Assembly (NCBI GenBank): GCA_047601665.1
Contig: JASGIT010000001.1
Location: 3,162,001-3,226,000, forward strand
DNA from: JASGIT01 sp047601665
GTDB taxonomy: Bacteria > Pseudomonadota > Gammaproteobacteria > Burkholderiales > Burkholderiaceae_C
Length of the DNA stretch: 64,000 nt
Direction of reading: 5' to 3'
The translations under genes and the position numbers were made by a program. Below the pieces are notes generated by a model. It was not told the DNA's origin and did not search any database. It saw nothing but the letters and a program-made list of their open reading frames with translations. Position 1 is the stretch's first letter. Each line of letters begins with the position of its first letter. Shown in pieces: positions 42,701 through 50,765 of this stretch.

Positions 42701-45091
42701 ATGTCTGCACGTTTCGAAGCGACCGCCCTGGTCGTACCGTTTGAAAACCTGAGAATGAGCGACGTCGAGTCCGTAGGCGGCAAGAACGCCTCGCTCGGCG
42801 AAATGATTTCGCAACTGCCCCAAGGTGTGCGCGTGCCCACGGGCTTCGCCACCACGGCGCACGCATTCCGCGAATTCCTCAAGCACGAGGGCCTGGCCGA
42901 CCGCATCAGCCGGCGCCTGGCCACGCTCGACACCGAAGACGTGCGCGCGCTGGCCGAGGCGGGCGCCGAAATCCGCGGCTGGGTCGAGGCCCAGCCCTTC
43001 CCGGCAGACCTCGAAAAAGCCGTGCGCGATGCGTTCGCCACGCTGAGTGCGGGCAATGCGCAGGCCAGCTTCGCCGTGCGCTCCTCCGCCACGGCGGAAG
43101 ATTTGCCTGATGCGTCCTTCGCGGGCCAGCAGGAGACCTTTCTCAACGTGGTCGGCATCGACGACGTGCTGCACAAGATGAAGGAAGTGTTCGCCAGCCT
43201 CTACAACGACCGCGCCATCAGCTACCGCGTGCACAAGGGCTTCGCGCACGACGTGGTGGCGCTCTCGGCGGGCGTGCAGCGCATGGTGCGCTCCGACCTG
43301 GGCGCGGCGGGCGTGATGTTCACCATCGACACCGAGTCCGGCTTCGAGGACGTGGTCTTCATCACCAGCAGCTACGGCCTGGGCGAGACGGTGGTGCAGG
43401 GCGCCGTGAACCCCGACGAGTTCTACGTGCACAAGCCCATGCTGCGCGCGGGCAAGCAGGCCGTGATCCGCCGCAACCTGGGCAGCAAGCTGATCCAGAT
43501 GGTGTTCTCCACGCCCGACGAGAAGAAGGCTTCTGGCAAGCTCGTCAAGACCACCGACGTGGCGACCGAGCAGCGCAACCGCTACTCGCTGACCGACGCC
43601 GACGTGGAGCAGCTGGCCCGCTACGCCCTGGTCATCGAGCAGCACTACGGCCGCCCCATGGACATCGAATGGGGCAAGGACGGCACCGACGGCCAGATCT
43701 ACATCCTGCAAGCGCGCCCCGAGACGGTGAAGAGCCAGGCCAAGGGCCAGGCCGAGCAGCGCTACAAGCTCATGGGCCAGGGCACCGTGCTGGCCGAGGG
43801 CCGCGCCATCGGGCAAAAGATCGGCACCGGCCCGGTGCGCCTGGTGCACAACATTTCCGAGATGGACAAGGTGCAGCCCGGCGACGTGCTGGTCACCGAC
43901 ATGACCGACCCCAACTGGGAGCCCGTGATGAAGCGCGCCAGCGCCATCGTCACCAACCGGGGCGGGCGCACCTGCCACGCGGCCATCATCGCGCGCGAGC
44001 TGGGCATCCCCGCCGTGGTGGGCTGCGGCGACGCCACCGCCCGCCTGAAGGACGGCACCCTGGTGACCGTGAGCTGCGCCGAGGGCGACACGGGCAAGAT
44101 CTACGACGGCTTGCTCGAAACCGAGGTGACCGAGGTGCAGCGCGGCGAGATGCCGAAGATCGCCACCAAGATCATGATGAACGTGGGCAACCCGCAACTG
44201 GCCTTCGACTTCGCGCAGCTGCCGAACGAAGGCGTGGGCCTGGCCCGCCTCGAATTCATCATCAACAACAACATCGGCGTGCACCCCAAGGCCATCCTCG
44301 ACTACCCGAACGTCGATGCCGACCTGAAGAAAGCCGTGGAAAGCGTGGCGCGCGGCCACGCCTCGCCGCGTGCCTTCTACGTGGACAAGGTGGCCGAAGG
44401 CGTGGCCACCATCGCGGCAGCGTTCTACCCCAAGCCCGTGATCGTGCGCCTGTCGGACTTCAAGTCCAACGAATACCGCAAGCTCATCGGCGGCAGCCGC
44501 TACGAGCCCGAGGAAGAGAACCCCATGCTGGGCTTTCGCGGCGCGGCGCGCTACATCAGCGCGGACTTCGGCGAAGCCTTCGCCATGGAGTGCGACGCCC
44601 TCAAGCGCGTGCGCAACGACATGGGCCTGGCCAACGTGCAGGTGATGGTGCCCTTCGTGCGCACGCTGGCCCAGGCCGACAAGGTCACCCGGCTGCTCGC
44701 GGCGCATGGCCTGAAGCGCGGCGAGAACGACCTCAAGGTCATCATGATGTGCGAGGTGCCGAGCAACGCCATCCTGGCCGAGCGCTTCCTCGAATACTTC
44801 GACGGCTTCTCCATCGGCTCCAACGACCTCACGCAGCTGACGCTGGGCCTGGACCGCGACTCGGGCCTGGAGCTGCTGGCGCAGGACTTCGACGAGCGCG
44901 ACCCCGCCGTGCAGGCCATGCTGAGCCGCGCCATCGCGGCCTGCAAGGCCCAGGGCAAGTACGTGGGCATCTGCGGCCAGGGCCCCAGCGACCACCCGGA
45001 CTTCGCCCTGTGGCTGGCGAAGGAGGGCATCGCCTCCATCTCGCTGAACCCCGACAGCGTGATCGCCACCTGGCAGCAACTGGCTGCCTGA
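42701..45091 (+). CDS. ppsA: Phosphoenolpyruvate synthase
   Basis: This 796-residue enzyme makes PEP, AMP and phosphate from pyruvate and ATP. The N-terminal ATP-binding domain (SVGGKNASLGEM, FAVRSSATAEDLPDASFAGQ), central phosphohistidine H426 in GGRTCHAAI and C-terminal PEP-binding domain (GSNDLTQLTLGLDRDSG, GICGQGPSDHPD) are all present and complete. ATG 42701 comes after TGGAGC. It is controlled post-translationally by PpsR, encoded divergently. Confidence 0.97.
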   Translation: MSARFEATALVVPFENLRMSDVESVGGKNASLGEMISQLPQGVRVPTGFATTAHAFREFLKHEGLADRISRRLATLDTEDVRALAEAGAEIRGWVEAQPFPADLEKAVRDAFATLSAGNAQASFAVRSSATAEDLPDASFAGQQETFLNVVGIDDVLHKMKEVFASLYNDRAISYRVHKGFAHDVVALSAGVQRMVRSDLGAAGVMFTIDTESGFEDVVFITSSYGLGETVVQGAVNPDEFYVHKPMLRAGKQAVIRRNLGSKLIQMVFSTPDEKKASGKLVKTTDVATEQRNRYSLTDADVEQLARYALVIEQHYGRPMDIEWGKDGTDGQIYILQARPETVKSQAKGQAEQRYKLMGQGTVLAEGRAIGQKIGTGPVRLVHNISEMDKVQPGDVLVTDMTDPNWEPVMKRASAIVTNRGGRTCHAAIIARELGIPAVVGCGDATARLKDGTLVTVSCAEGDTGKIYDGLLETEVTEVQRGEMPKIATKIMMNVGNPQLAFDFAQLPNEGVGLARLEFIINNNIGVHPKAILDYPNVDADLKKAVESVARGHASPRAFYVDKVAEGVATIAAAFYPKPVIVRLSDFKSNEYRKLIGGSRYEPEEENPMLGFRGAARYISADFGEAFAMECDALKRVRNDMGLANVQVMVPFVRTLAQADKVTRLLAAHGLKRGENDLKVIMMCEVPSNAILAERFLEYFDGFSIGSNDLTQLTLGLDRDSGLELLAQDFDERDPAVQAMLSRAIAACKAQGKYVGICGQGPSDHPDFALWLAKEGIASISLNPDSVIATWQQLAA

Positions 45092-45104
45092 ACCCGGCCC
45101 CGCC

Positions 45105-45329
45105 ATGCACGACGCGCGCCACCTCCGGCTCAAGGCGGCGCTGCTGCTGGTGTGGGCGCTGGCCTCGTTCGGGGCCTGCTACTTCGCCCGCGACCTGACG
45201 CTGGTGGTCGCGGGCTGGCAGCTGGGCTACTGGATGGCGGCGCAGGGCGCGGTGCTGGTGTTCATCGCCATCGTGGTGGTGTACTGCGCGGCCATGAGCC
45301 GCTTCGAGCGCGAGGACGGGAATGGGTGA
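45105..45329 (+). CDS. Small subunit of a sodium:solute symporter (DUF4212)
   Basis: This 74-residue protein has two membrane helices (about 10-28 and 40-62), a RLKAALLLVWALASFGACYF start and an acidic tail. DUF4212 proteins are encoded just before VC_2705-type acetate/solute symporters. It overlaps the symporter start by eight bases, supporting a two-component transporter. Confidence 0.88.
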   Translation: MHDARHLRLKAALLLVWALASFGACYFARDLTLVVAGWQLGYWMAAQGAVLVFIAIVVVYCAAMSRFEREDGNG

Positions 45330-47373
45330 CAACGCCTACGGCTGGCGTTTGCACCGCATCCTCGCCCTGTATGTCGTGGGCGTACTGGGCTTTCTGGCCC
45401 TCATGGCCTGGGCCGAGCAGCGCGGCTTGTCGCGGCACTGGATCGGGCCCATCTTCCTCTTCCTCACGGTGATGGTGTACGCGGCCATCGGCGTCTATGG
45501 CCGCACCACCGACCCCGAGGAATACTACGTGGCGGGCCGCCGCATTCCGCCGCTCTACAACGGCATGGCGGCGGCGGCGGACTGGATGAGCGCGGCTTCG
45601 TTCATCAGCCTCGCGGGCGCGCTGTACCTGCAGGGCTTCTCGGGCACGCCCGGGCAGCCGGGCGGGCTGGCCTACCTGCTGGGCTGGACGGGGGGCTTCT
45701 GCCTCGTCGCCATGCTGATCGCGCCGCACCTGCGCGCGATGAACCTCTACACGATCCCCGATTTCTTCCAGGTGCGCTTCGGCGGGCGCTGGCCGCGCAT
45801 CATCGCGGCGCTGGCGGCGGTGCTGTGCTCGTTCACCTACGTGGTGGCGCAGATCTACGGCGTGGGGCTGATTGCCTCGCGCCTGACGGGCGTGCAGTTC
45901 GAGATCGGCCTCATGCTCGGCCTGGGCGGGGTGCTGCTGTGCTCCTTCCTGGGCGGTATGCGCGCCATCACCTGGACGCAGGTGGCGCAGTACGTGGTGA
46001 TGCTGCTGGCCTTCCTGATTCCCGTGTCGTGGCTGGCCTACCAGCAGCTGGGTAACCCGCTGGCGCCGCTGGTGTTCGGCAAGCAGGTGAGCAAGATCGC
46101 CGAACTGGAGGGGCAGCTGCTGCAATCGCCCGCCGAACAGCAGGTGGTGCAGGTCTACCTGGCCCGGGCGCAGGAGTACGAACGCCGCCTGCAGGACGTG
46201 GGCGCGGCGCTGGCGCACGAACGCGAAGCCGCGCGCCAGCGCATCCACACCCTGCGCGCGCAGAACGCCGACGTGGGCCTGATCGTCGCCGCCAGCCGCG
46301 AGCTGGCCGCCATGCCGCGCGACGAGGCCGCGGCCCGCGAGCGCTGGACGCGCGAAATGCGCGAAAACTACGAGCGCGCCCGCCCCCTGGGCGGCCTGCC
46401 GCGCCACAGCCAGCCCTTTGCGGGCGACCCCCACGGCACGCCGCAGGAGCAGGCGGACTTCGGCGACACGCGGCGCAACTTCCTCGCGCTGATGTTCTGC
46501 CTCATGGTGGGCACCGCCGGGCTGCCGCACCTGCTCACGCGCTACTACACCACGGCCACGCCGGCGGGGGCGCGCGCTTCGGTGGCGTGGTCGCTGTTCT
46601 TCATCGCGCTGCTGTACCTGAGCGCCCCGGCGCTCGCGGTGCTGGTGAAGTACGAGGTCATGCACAACCTCGTGGGCAGCAGCTTCGGCCAGCTGCCGAA
46701 CTGGATGGCGCAGTGGGCGCGCGTGGATGCGTCGCTGCTGTCGGTGGAGGACGTGAACGGCGATGGCATCGTGCAGTTCGGCGAAATCCGCTTCGGGGCC
46801 GACCTCATCATGCTCGCCACGCCCGAGATCGGCGGGCTGCCCTACGTGGTGTCGGGCCTGGTGGCGGCGGGCGGGCTGGCGGCGGCGCTGTCCACGGCGG
46901 ACGGGCTGCTGCTCACCATCAGCAATGCGCTGGTGCGCGACCTGTACTTCCACGAGCGGCCCCAGCGCGCCACGCCCGAGCAGCGCGTGATCCTGACCAA
47001 GTTCGCGCTGCTGGCGGTGGCGCTGTCGGCGGCGTTCGTGGCGGCGCTGAAACCGGCGGAGATCCTGCCCATGGTCTCGGCCTCGTTCTCGCTCGCGGCA
47101 TCGGCCTTCGTGCCGGCGATGGTGCTGGGCATCTTCTGGCGCGGCGCCACGCGCCGGGGCGCGGTGGCCGGAATGCTCGCGGGGCTGGCCGTCACCGTGT
47201 ACTACATGCTTTCCCACGTGCCCGCGCTGCGCGCCTGGGCGCCGTGGCTGGGGGCGGGCGGGCTGTGGTTCGGCATCCAGCCCATTTCGTCGGGCGTGTT
47301 CGGCGTGTCCGTGGGGCTGGCGGTGACCTGGCTGGTCAGCCTGCTGGAAGGGCGGCGGCTCAGCGCCCGCTGA
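45322..47373 (+). CDS. Sodium:solute symporter, VC_2705 type (probable carboxylate uptake)
   Basis: This 683-residue SSS transporter has at least 12 helices. PEEYYVAGRRIPPLYNGMA, ADWMSAASFISLAGALY, GTAGLPHLLTRYYTT and STADGLLLTISNALVRD are family signatures. Between about residues 250 and 385 a hydrophilic, coiled-coil-like insert (repeated Glu/Arg/Gln heptads) interrupts the membrane part. DVNGDGIVQFGE at 477-488 fits the EF-hand calcium loop. It probably takes up acetate or a similar acid with the small DUF4212 subunit. Its stop overlaps the convergent FKBP gene. Confidence 0.87.
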   Translation: MGDNAYGWRLHRILALYVVGVLGFLALMAWAEQRGLSRHWIGPIFLFLTVMVYAAIGVYGRTTDPEEYYVAGRRIPPLYNGMAAAADWMSAASFISLAGALYLQGFSGTPGQPGGLAYLLGWTGGFCLVAMLIAPHLRAMNLYTIPDFFQVRFGGRWPRIIAALAAVLCSFTYVVAQIYGVGLIASRLTGVQFEIGLMLGLGGVLLCSFLGGMRAITWTQVAQYVVMLLAFLIPVSWLAYQQLGNPLAPLVFGKQVSKIAELEGQLLQSPAEQQVVQVYLARAQEYERRLQDVGAALAHEREAARQRIHTLRAQNADVGLIVAASRELAAMPRDEAAARERWTREMRENYERARPLGGLPRHSQPFAGDPHGTPQEQADFGDTRRNFLALMFCLMVGTAGLPHLLTRYYTTATPAGARASVAWSLFFIALLYLSAPALAVLVKYEVMHNLVGSSFGQLPNWMAQWARVDASLLSVEDVNGDGIVQFGEIRFGADLIMLATPEIGGLPYVVSGLVAAGGLAAALSTADGLLLTISNALVRDLYFHERPQRATPEQRVILTKFALLAVALSAAFVAALKPAEILPMVSASFSLAASAFVPAMVLGIFWRGATRRGAVAGMLAGLAVTVYYMLSHVPALRAWAPWLGAGGLWFGIQPISSGVFGVSVGLAVTWLVSLLEGRRLSAR

Positions 47374-47722
47374 CGCCGAGCAGCTCCACGTCGAACTTCA
47401 GCGTGGCGTTGGGCGGAATCACCCCGCCCGCGCCGCGCGCGCCGTAGCCCAGCGCGGCGGGGATGATGAGCGTGCGCTGGCCGCCGATCTTCATGCCTTG
47501 CACGCCTTCGTCCCAGCCCTTGATGACCATGCCGGCGCCCAGGGCGAACTCGAACGGGTCGTTGCGGTCGCGGCTGGAGTCGAACTTGCCGCCCTGCTGG
47601 CCGTCGTTGTAGAGCCAGCCCGTGTAGTGCACGCGCACGCTGCTGCCGCGCGTGGCTTCAGCGCCGTCGCCCACGACGGTGTCTTCGTACTGCAGGCCCG
47701 AGGCGGTGGTGGTGAGTGCCAT
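47360..47722 (-). CDS. FKBP-type peptidyl-prolyl isomerase
   Basis: This 120-residue single FKBP domain contains VRVHYTGWLYNDGQQGGKFDSS, FALGAGMVIKGWDEGVQGM, IPAALGYGARG and IPPNATLKFDVELL, with the active-site Tyr/Phe/Asp/Trp set. No signal peptide follows from ATG 47722; an extended in-frame start at 47800 would add a stretch overlapping a palindromic repeat and is rejected. It overlaps the symporter by 14 bases at the convergent ends. Confidence 0.93.
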   Translation of the reverse strand: MALTTTASGLQYEDTVVGDGAEATRGSSVRVHYTGWLYNDGQQGGKFDSSRDRNDPFEFALGAGMVIKGWDEGVQGMKIGGQRTLIIPAALGYGARGAGGVIPPNATLKFDVELLGVSGR

Positions 47723-47756
47723 GGCAAATCCTTTGCGAGAGTGGTTGATGCTATTG

Positions 47757-47799
47757 AAATAAGAGCTGCTAGCGCTTGCTGCATAAGCGCTGGAGGCCA
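47757..47799. repeat. Dispersed palindromic repeat upstream of the FKBP gene
   Basis: Reverse orientation: AGAGCTGCTAGCGCTTG then AAGCGCTGGAGGCC. It lies between two leftward genes. Confidence 0.72.
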
Positions 47800-47805
47800 A
47801 AAAAG

Positions 47806-47831
47806 CTAAAAAACCCGCAGGGTGCGGGTTT
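47806..47831 (-). terminator. Terminator of the HxlR-family gene
   Basis: On the minus strand AAACCCGCA/TGCGGGTTT (nine-bp stem, loop of three) followed by a T-run. It lies just after the stop of the gene at 47852. Confidence 0.85.
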
Positions 47832-47851
47832 GGTGTGCGCGAGCGTGGGGT

Positions 47852-48157
47852 TTACTTCTTCACGCGGCCCGCGGCCCAGCGCGTGGCGAAGGCCTGCACG
47901 TCCGACAGGCGCTTGAGCAGGTCCTGGCCCACGGGGGTGACGGTATAGCCATCGCTGCCGTGGTCCACCAGCCCGGCCTCGCGCAGTTCCTTGATGCGGG
48001 TGTTGAGCGTGTTGGGGGTGATGCCGCCAACGCTGTCCTGCAGCAGGCGGAAGGTTTGCGGGTGTCCGTCGCGCAGGGCCCAGAGCACGCGCAGCGCGTA
48101 GCGGCATTCGAGTTTTTCGAAAAGCTGGTGAATGGCGGCGTTTTCCTTGGTGCTCAT
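47852..48157 (-). CDS. HxlR-family winged-helix regulator
   Basis: This 101-residue protein is the compact HxlR type. C18 in LECRYALRVLWALRDG occupies the position of the redox Cys found in several HxlR proteins. The recognition region is RLLQDSVGGITPNTLNTRI and the wing YTVTPVGQDLL. Targets are unknown, and the neighbours give no strong clue. It is divergent from the OmpR-family gene 252 bases away. Confidence 0.85.
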   Translation of the reverse strand: MSTKENAAIHQLFEKLECRYALRVLWALRDGHPQTFRLLQDSVGGITPNTLNTRIKELREAGLVDHGSDGYTVTPVGQDLLKRLSDVQAFATRWAAGRVKK

Positions 48158-48409
48158 GGACGCTTCTCCTTTCGCTGTTGTGAGAGTGGGCGGGCGTGGG
48201 CGCCGCCCAGAGATGGCTGGACTATATCCGGGAAACTCTTTTGCTACAAGTTTAATAGCTCAAAAGCGCCAGCGCGCATACGTCCAGATGCTCAAGGCGT
48301 TCAAAGCGCTACAGGATGTTGCAGGCGTGCCATGGCCGGGCGGCACTTGCGGCGGCAAGCCAATGCTTATGATTCCGGTTCCTGTTTGCTGTTTTTTTGG
48401 GAGAAGCCC

Positions 48410-49150
48410 ATGGATGCCCGCCCCAGCATCCTGATCGTCGATGACCACAAGAGCATCCGTGAGCCCTTGTCCACCTACATGCGCCGCTTCGACTTCGACG
48501 TGGAGGCGGTGGAGGACGGCCGGGCCATGCGCCAGCGGCTGGAGGCGCGCGCCTTCAGCCTGATCGTGCTCGACATCATGCTGCCCGGCGAGAACGGGCT
48601 GTCGCTGTGCCGCTACGTCTGCGAGCGCGTGGGCACGCCGGTCATCCTGCTCACGGCGATGGCCGAGCAGGCCGACCGCGTGGCGGGCCTGGAGATCGGC
48701 GCCGACGACTACGTGGTCAAGCCCTTCGACCCGCGCGAGCTCGTGGCCCGCATCCGCAGCGTGCTGCGCCGCCACCAGGCCAGGCCCCAGCCTCTGCCGG
48801 AAAGTGGCCGCGCCGTGGAGCAGGGCGGGCGCCTCGTCTTCGACGGCTGGACGCTCGACACGCGCCTGCGCGTGCTGCACAACAGCGAGGGCGAGAGCAT
48901 CGCGCTGAGCACGGCCGAGTTCCACCTGCTGCGCGCGCTGCTGGAGAACGCGGGGCGCGTGCTCAGCCGCAGCCAGCTGCTCGACCTCACGCAGCGCGGC
49001 GAGACCGTGTTCTTCGACCGCAGCATCGACAGCCAGATCAGCCGCCTGCGCAAGAAGCTCGAACCCGATCCGCGCCGCCCCGGCCTGCTCAAGACCGTGC
49101 GCGGCGACGGCTACATGATGGCCGCCAACGTGACGGTGGAGCCCGCATGA
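48410..49150 (+). CDS. OmpR-family response regulator
   Basis: This 246-residue protein has a receiver domain (D11, D12, phosphorylation D55 in LDIMLPGENG, T84-region LLTAM, K107 in VVKPFDP) and a winged-helix effector (about 140-240; TAEFHLLRALLENAGRVLSRSQLL, RGDGYMMAA). ATG 48410 follows GGGAGAAGCC. The stop overlaps the kinase start by four bases. The signal is unknown; the adjacent Fur-box receptor may or may not be a target. Confidence 0.93.
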   Translation: MDARPSILIVDDHKSIREPLSTYMRRFDFDVEAVEDGRAMRQRLEARAFSLIVLDIMLPGENGLSLCRYVCERVGTPVILLTAMAEQADRVAGLEIGADDYVVKPFDPRELVARIRSVLRRHQARPQPLPESGRAVEQGGRLVFDGWTLDTRLRVLHNSEGESIALSTAEFHLLRALLENAGRVLSRSQLLDLTQRGETVFFDRSIDSQISRLRKKLEPDPRRPGLLKTVRGDGYMMAANVTVEPA

Positions 49151-50532
49151 CGAAGTGGCTGCCGCGCAGCCTCTCGGGGCAGCTGATCGCGCTGTGGCTG
49201 CTGGCGATGCTCGCGGCCCACGCGATCGCCGTGCTGGCGCTGTCGTGGTGGCGCGCGGACAACATCACCATCCACCCCATATCGGTGCGGACCATCGAGG
49301 CGCGCGTGGTCGCGGCCTACCGGGCGGGCGACAGCGCGGCCGATACCGACCAGCTGCTGCGGGCCATCAGCCTGCCCGACTCGCGCTTCGAGCTGGCCGA
49401 CCGCGCCGCCAGCGCCGCCGGGGGCATCGACGCCATGAACCCGCAGGAGCAGGCCATCGCGCAGGACATCCAGCGCCAGCTGGAGCTGCCGCCCGGCACG
49501 CCGGTGCGCGTGCACCTGCGGCGTGTGGAGGCCAGCGCGCTGCACGAGGACAAGCGCAACTGGCTGGAGAAGGTGTTCCGCAGCGACCAGGTCTGGGCCA
49601 TCGACGTGGACGTGCCGCTGCCCGGCGGCCAATGGCTGCGCAGCCGCCACTGGCCCACGCTGCTGCCCGCGCACTGGGACCGCGTGCTGAGCTTCTCGCT
49701 GCTCGTGGGCATGTTGCCCACGGCGCTCATCGCGCTGCTGTTCGGGCGGCGCATCATGCGCCCGCTGCGCGTGCTGACCGAGGCGTCGCGGCGCGTGAGC
49801 CGCGGCGAGCGCGTGGTGCTGCCCGCGCCTGACGGGCCCGGCGGCATCCGCGAGATCACCCAGGCGTTCAACGACATGCAGGACAGCCTGATCCGCTTCG
49901 TCAACGGCCGCACGCAGATGATCGCGGCCATAGGGCACGACCTGCGCACGCCGCTGACCTCGCTGCGCATCCGCGCCGAGCTGGTCGACGACGAGGAACT
50001 GCGCCGCGACATGGTCCAGACGCTCGACGAGATGGGCGTGATCGTGGAGGAAACGCTGCAGTTCGCGCGCGACGACACGCTGCAGGAGCCGCCGCAGGAT
50101 GTGGCCCTGGACGCGCTGGTCGCCCAGGTGGCCGAGGACCAGCGGTTGCAGGGCCGGCGCGTGGCGTGGCGCTGCGAATTCGGCGCCGGGCACCTGTACC
50201 GCTGCCGCCCCGTGCACCTGAAGCGGGCGCTCAACAACATCATCGACAACGCGGCGCGCCATGGCGAGGCGCGCGTGCGCGGCGGCATCGACGCCGGCGG
50301 GCGCGCGCTGCGCATCGAGGTCGACGACGACGGCCCCGGCATTCCCCCGGGCCAGCTCGAACAGGTGTTCGAGCCCTTCACGCGCCTGGACGCGGCGCGC
50401 AGCCAGCACACGGGCGGCGCCGGCCTGGGCCTGGCCATCGCGCGCTCCTGCGTGCGCGCGCACGGCGGCGACGTGACGCTGCACAACCGCCCCGGGGGCG
50501 GGCTGCGCGCGGTGATCGCGCTGCCGGCATAG
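49147..50532 (+). CDS. Sensor histidine kinase (EnvZ/RstB type)
   Basis: This 461-residue kinase has TM1 about 15-35, a periplasmic domain about 36-185 and TM2 about 187-207. HAMP is about 208-262, with catalytic H264 in AAIGHDLRTPLTS. The ATPase domain has an N-box NNIIDNAARHG, G1 DDDGPGIP and G2 GGAGLGLAI. Both ends are complete. It pairs with the preceding response regulator through an ATGA overlap. Confidence 0.93.
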   Translation: MTKWLPRSLSGQLIALWLLAMLAAHAIAVLALSWWRADNITIHPISVRTIEARVVAAYRAGDSAADTDQLLRAISLPDSRFELADRAASAAGGIDAMNPQEQAIAQDIQRQLELPPGTPVRVHLRRVEASALHEDKRNWLEKVFRSDQVWAIDVDVPLPGGQWLRSRHWPTLLPAHWDRVLSFSLLVGMLPTALIALLFGRRIMRPLRVLTEASRRVSRGERVVLPAPDGPGGIREITQAFNDMQDSLIRFVNGRTQMIAAIGHDLRTPLTSLRIRAELVDDEELRRDMVQTLDEMGVIVEETLQFARDDTLQEPPQDVALDALVAQVAEDQRLQGRRVAWRCEFGAGHLYRCRPVHLKRALNNIIDNAARHGEARVRGGIDAGGRALRIEVDDDGPGIPPGQLEQVFEPFTRLDAARSQHTGGAGLGLAIARSCVRAHGGDVTLHNRPGGGLRAVIALPA

Positions 50533-50539
50533 CTTTCAA

Positions 50540-50588
50540 TTTGATAGCTGCCAGCGCTTGATGGGCGTGGGCTGGTGGCTGTTTTTCC
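50540..50588. repeat. Dispersed palindromic repeat after the kinase gene
   Basis: Reverse orientation: ATTTGATAGCTGCCAGCGCTTG, with a diverged right arm and GCTGTTTTTCC. A T-run suggests termination in the forward direction. Confidence 0.65.
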
Positions 50589-50690
50589 TCTGAACCTGCC
50601 GGCCGGCAGCGGCTTTGTGGCGGATTGTGGCAAACGTCGCAATGCCGCGACATGGCGCCATACGGAAACAAACCCGCACAACATTGATTG

Positions 50691-50709
50691 GCAATGATTC
50701 TCATTGTCG
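50691..50709. promoter_or_regulatory. Fur box upstream of the catecholate-type receptor
   Basis: GCAATGATTCTCATTGTCG, the most symmetrical Fur box of the window (AATGATTCTCATT), 57 bases before the receptor start. Confidence 0.8.
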
Positions 50710-50765
50710 GTCGCACGGTCTGCGGCCGTTTTCATGTGCCATTTCAAGAGAGGGAGTTTGTGAAG

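Noticed and set aside
48243..48310. Weak copy of the dispersed palindromic repeat before the OmpR-type gene
   Set aside because: Only TAATAGCTC and scattered AGCGC are present; too diverged to count.
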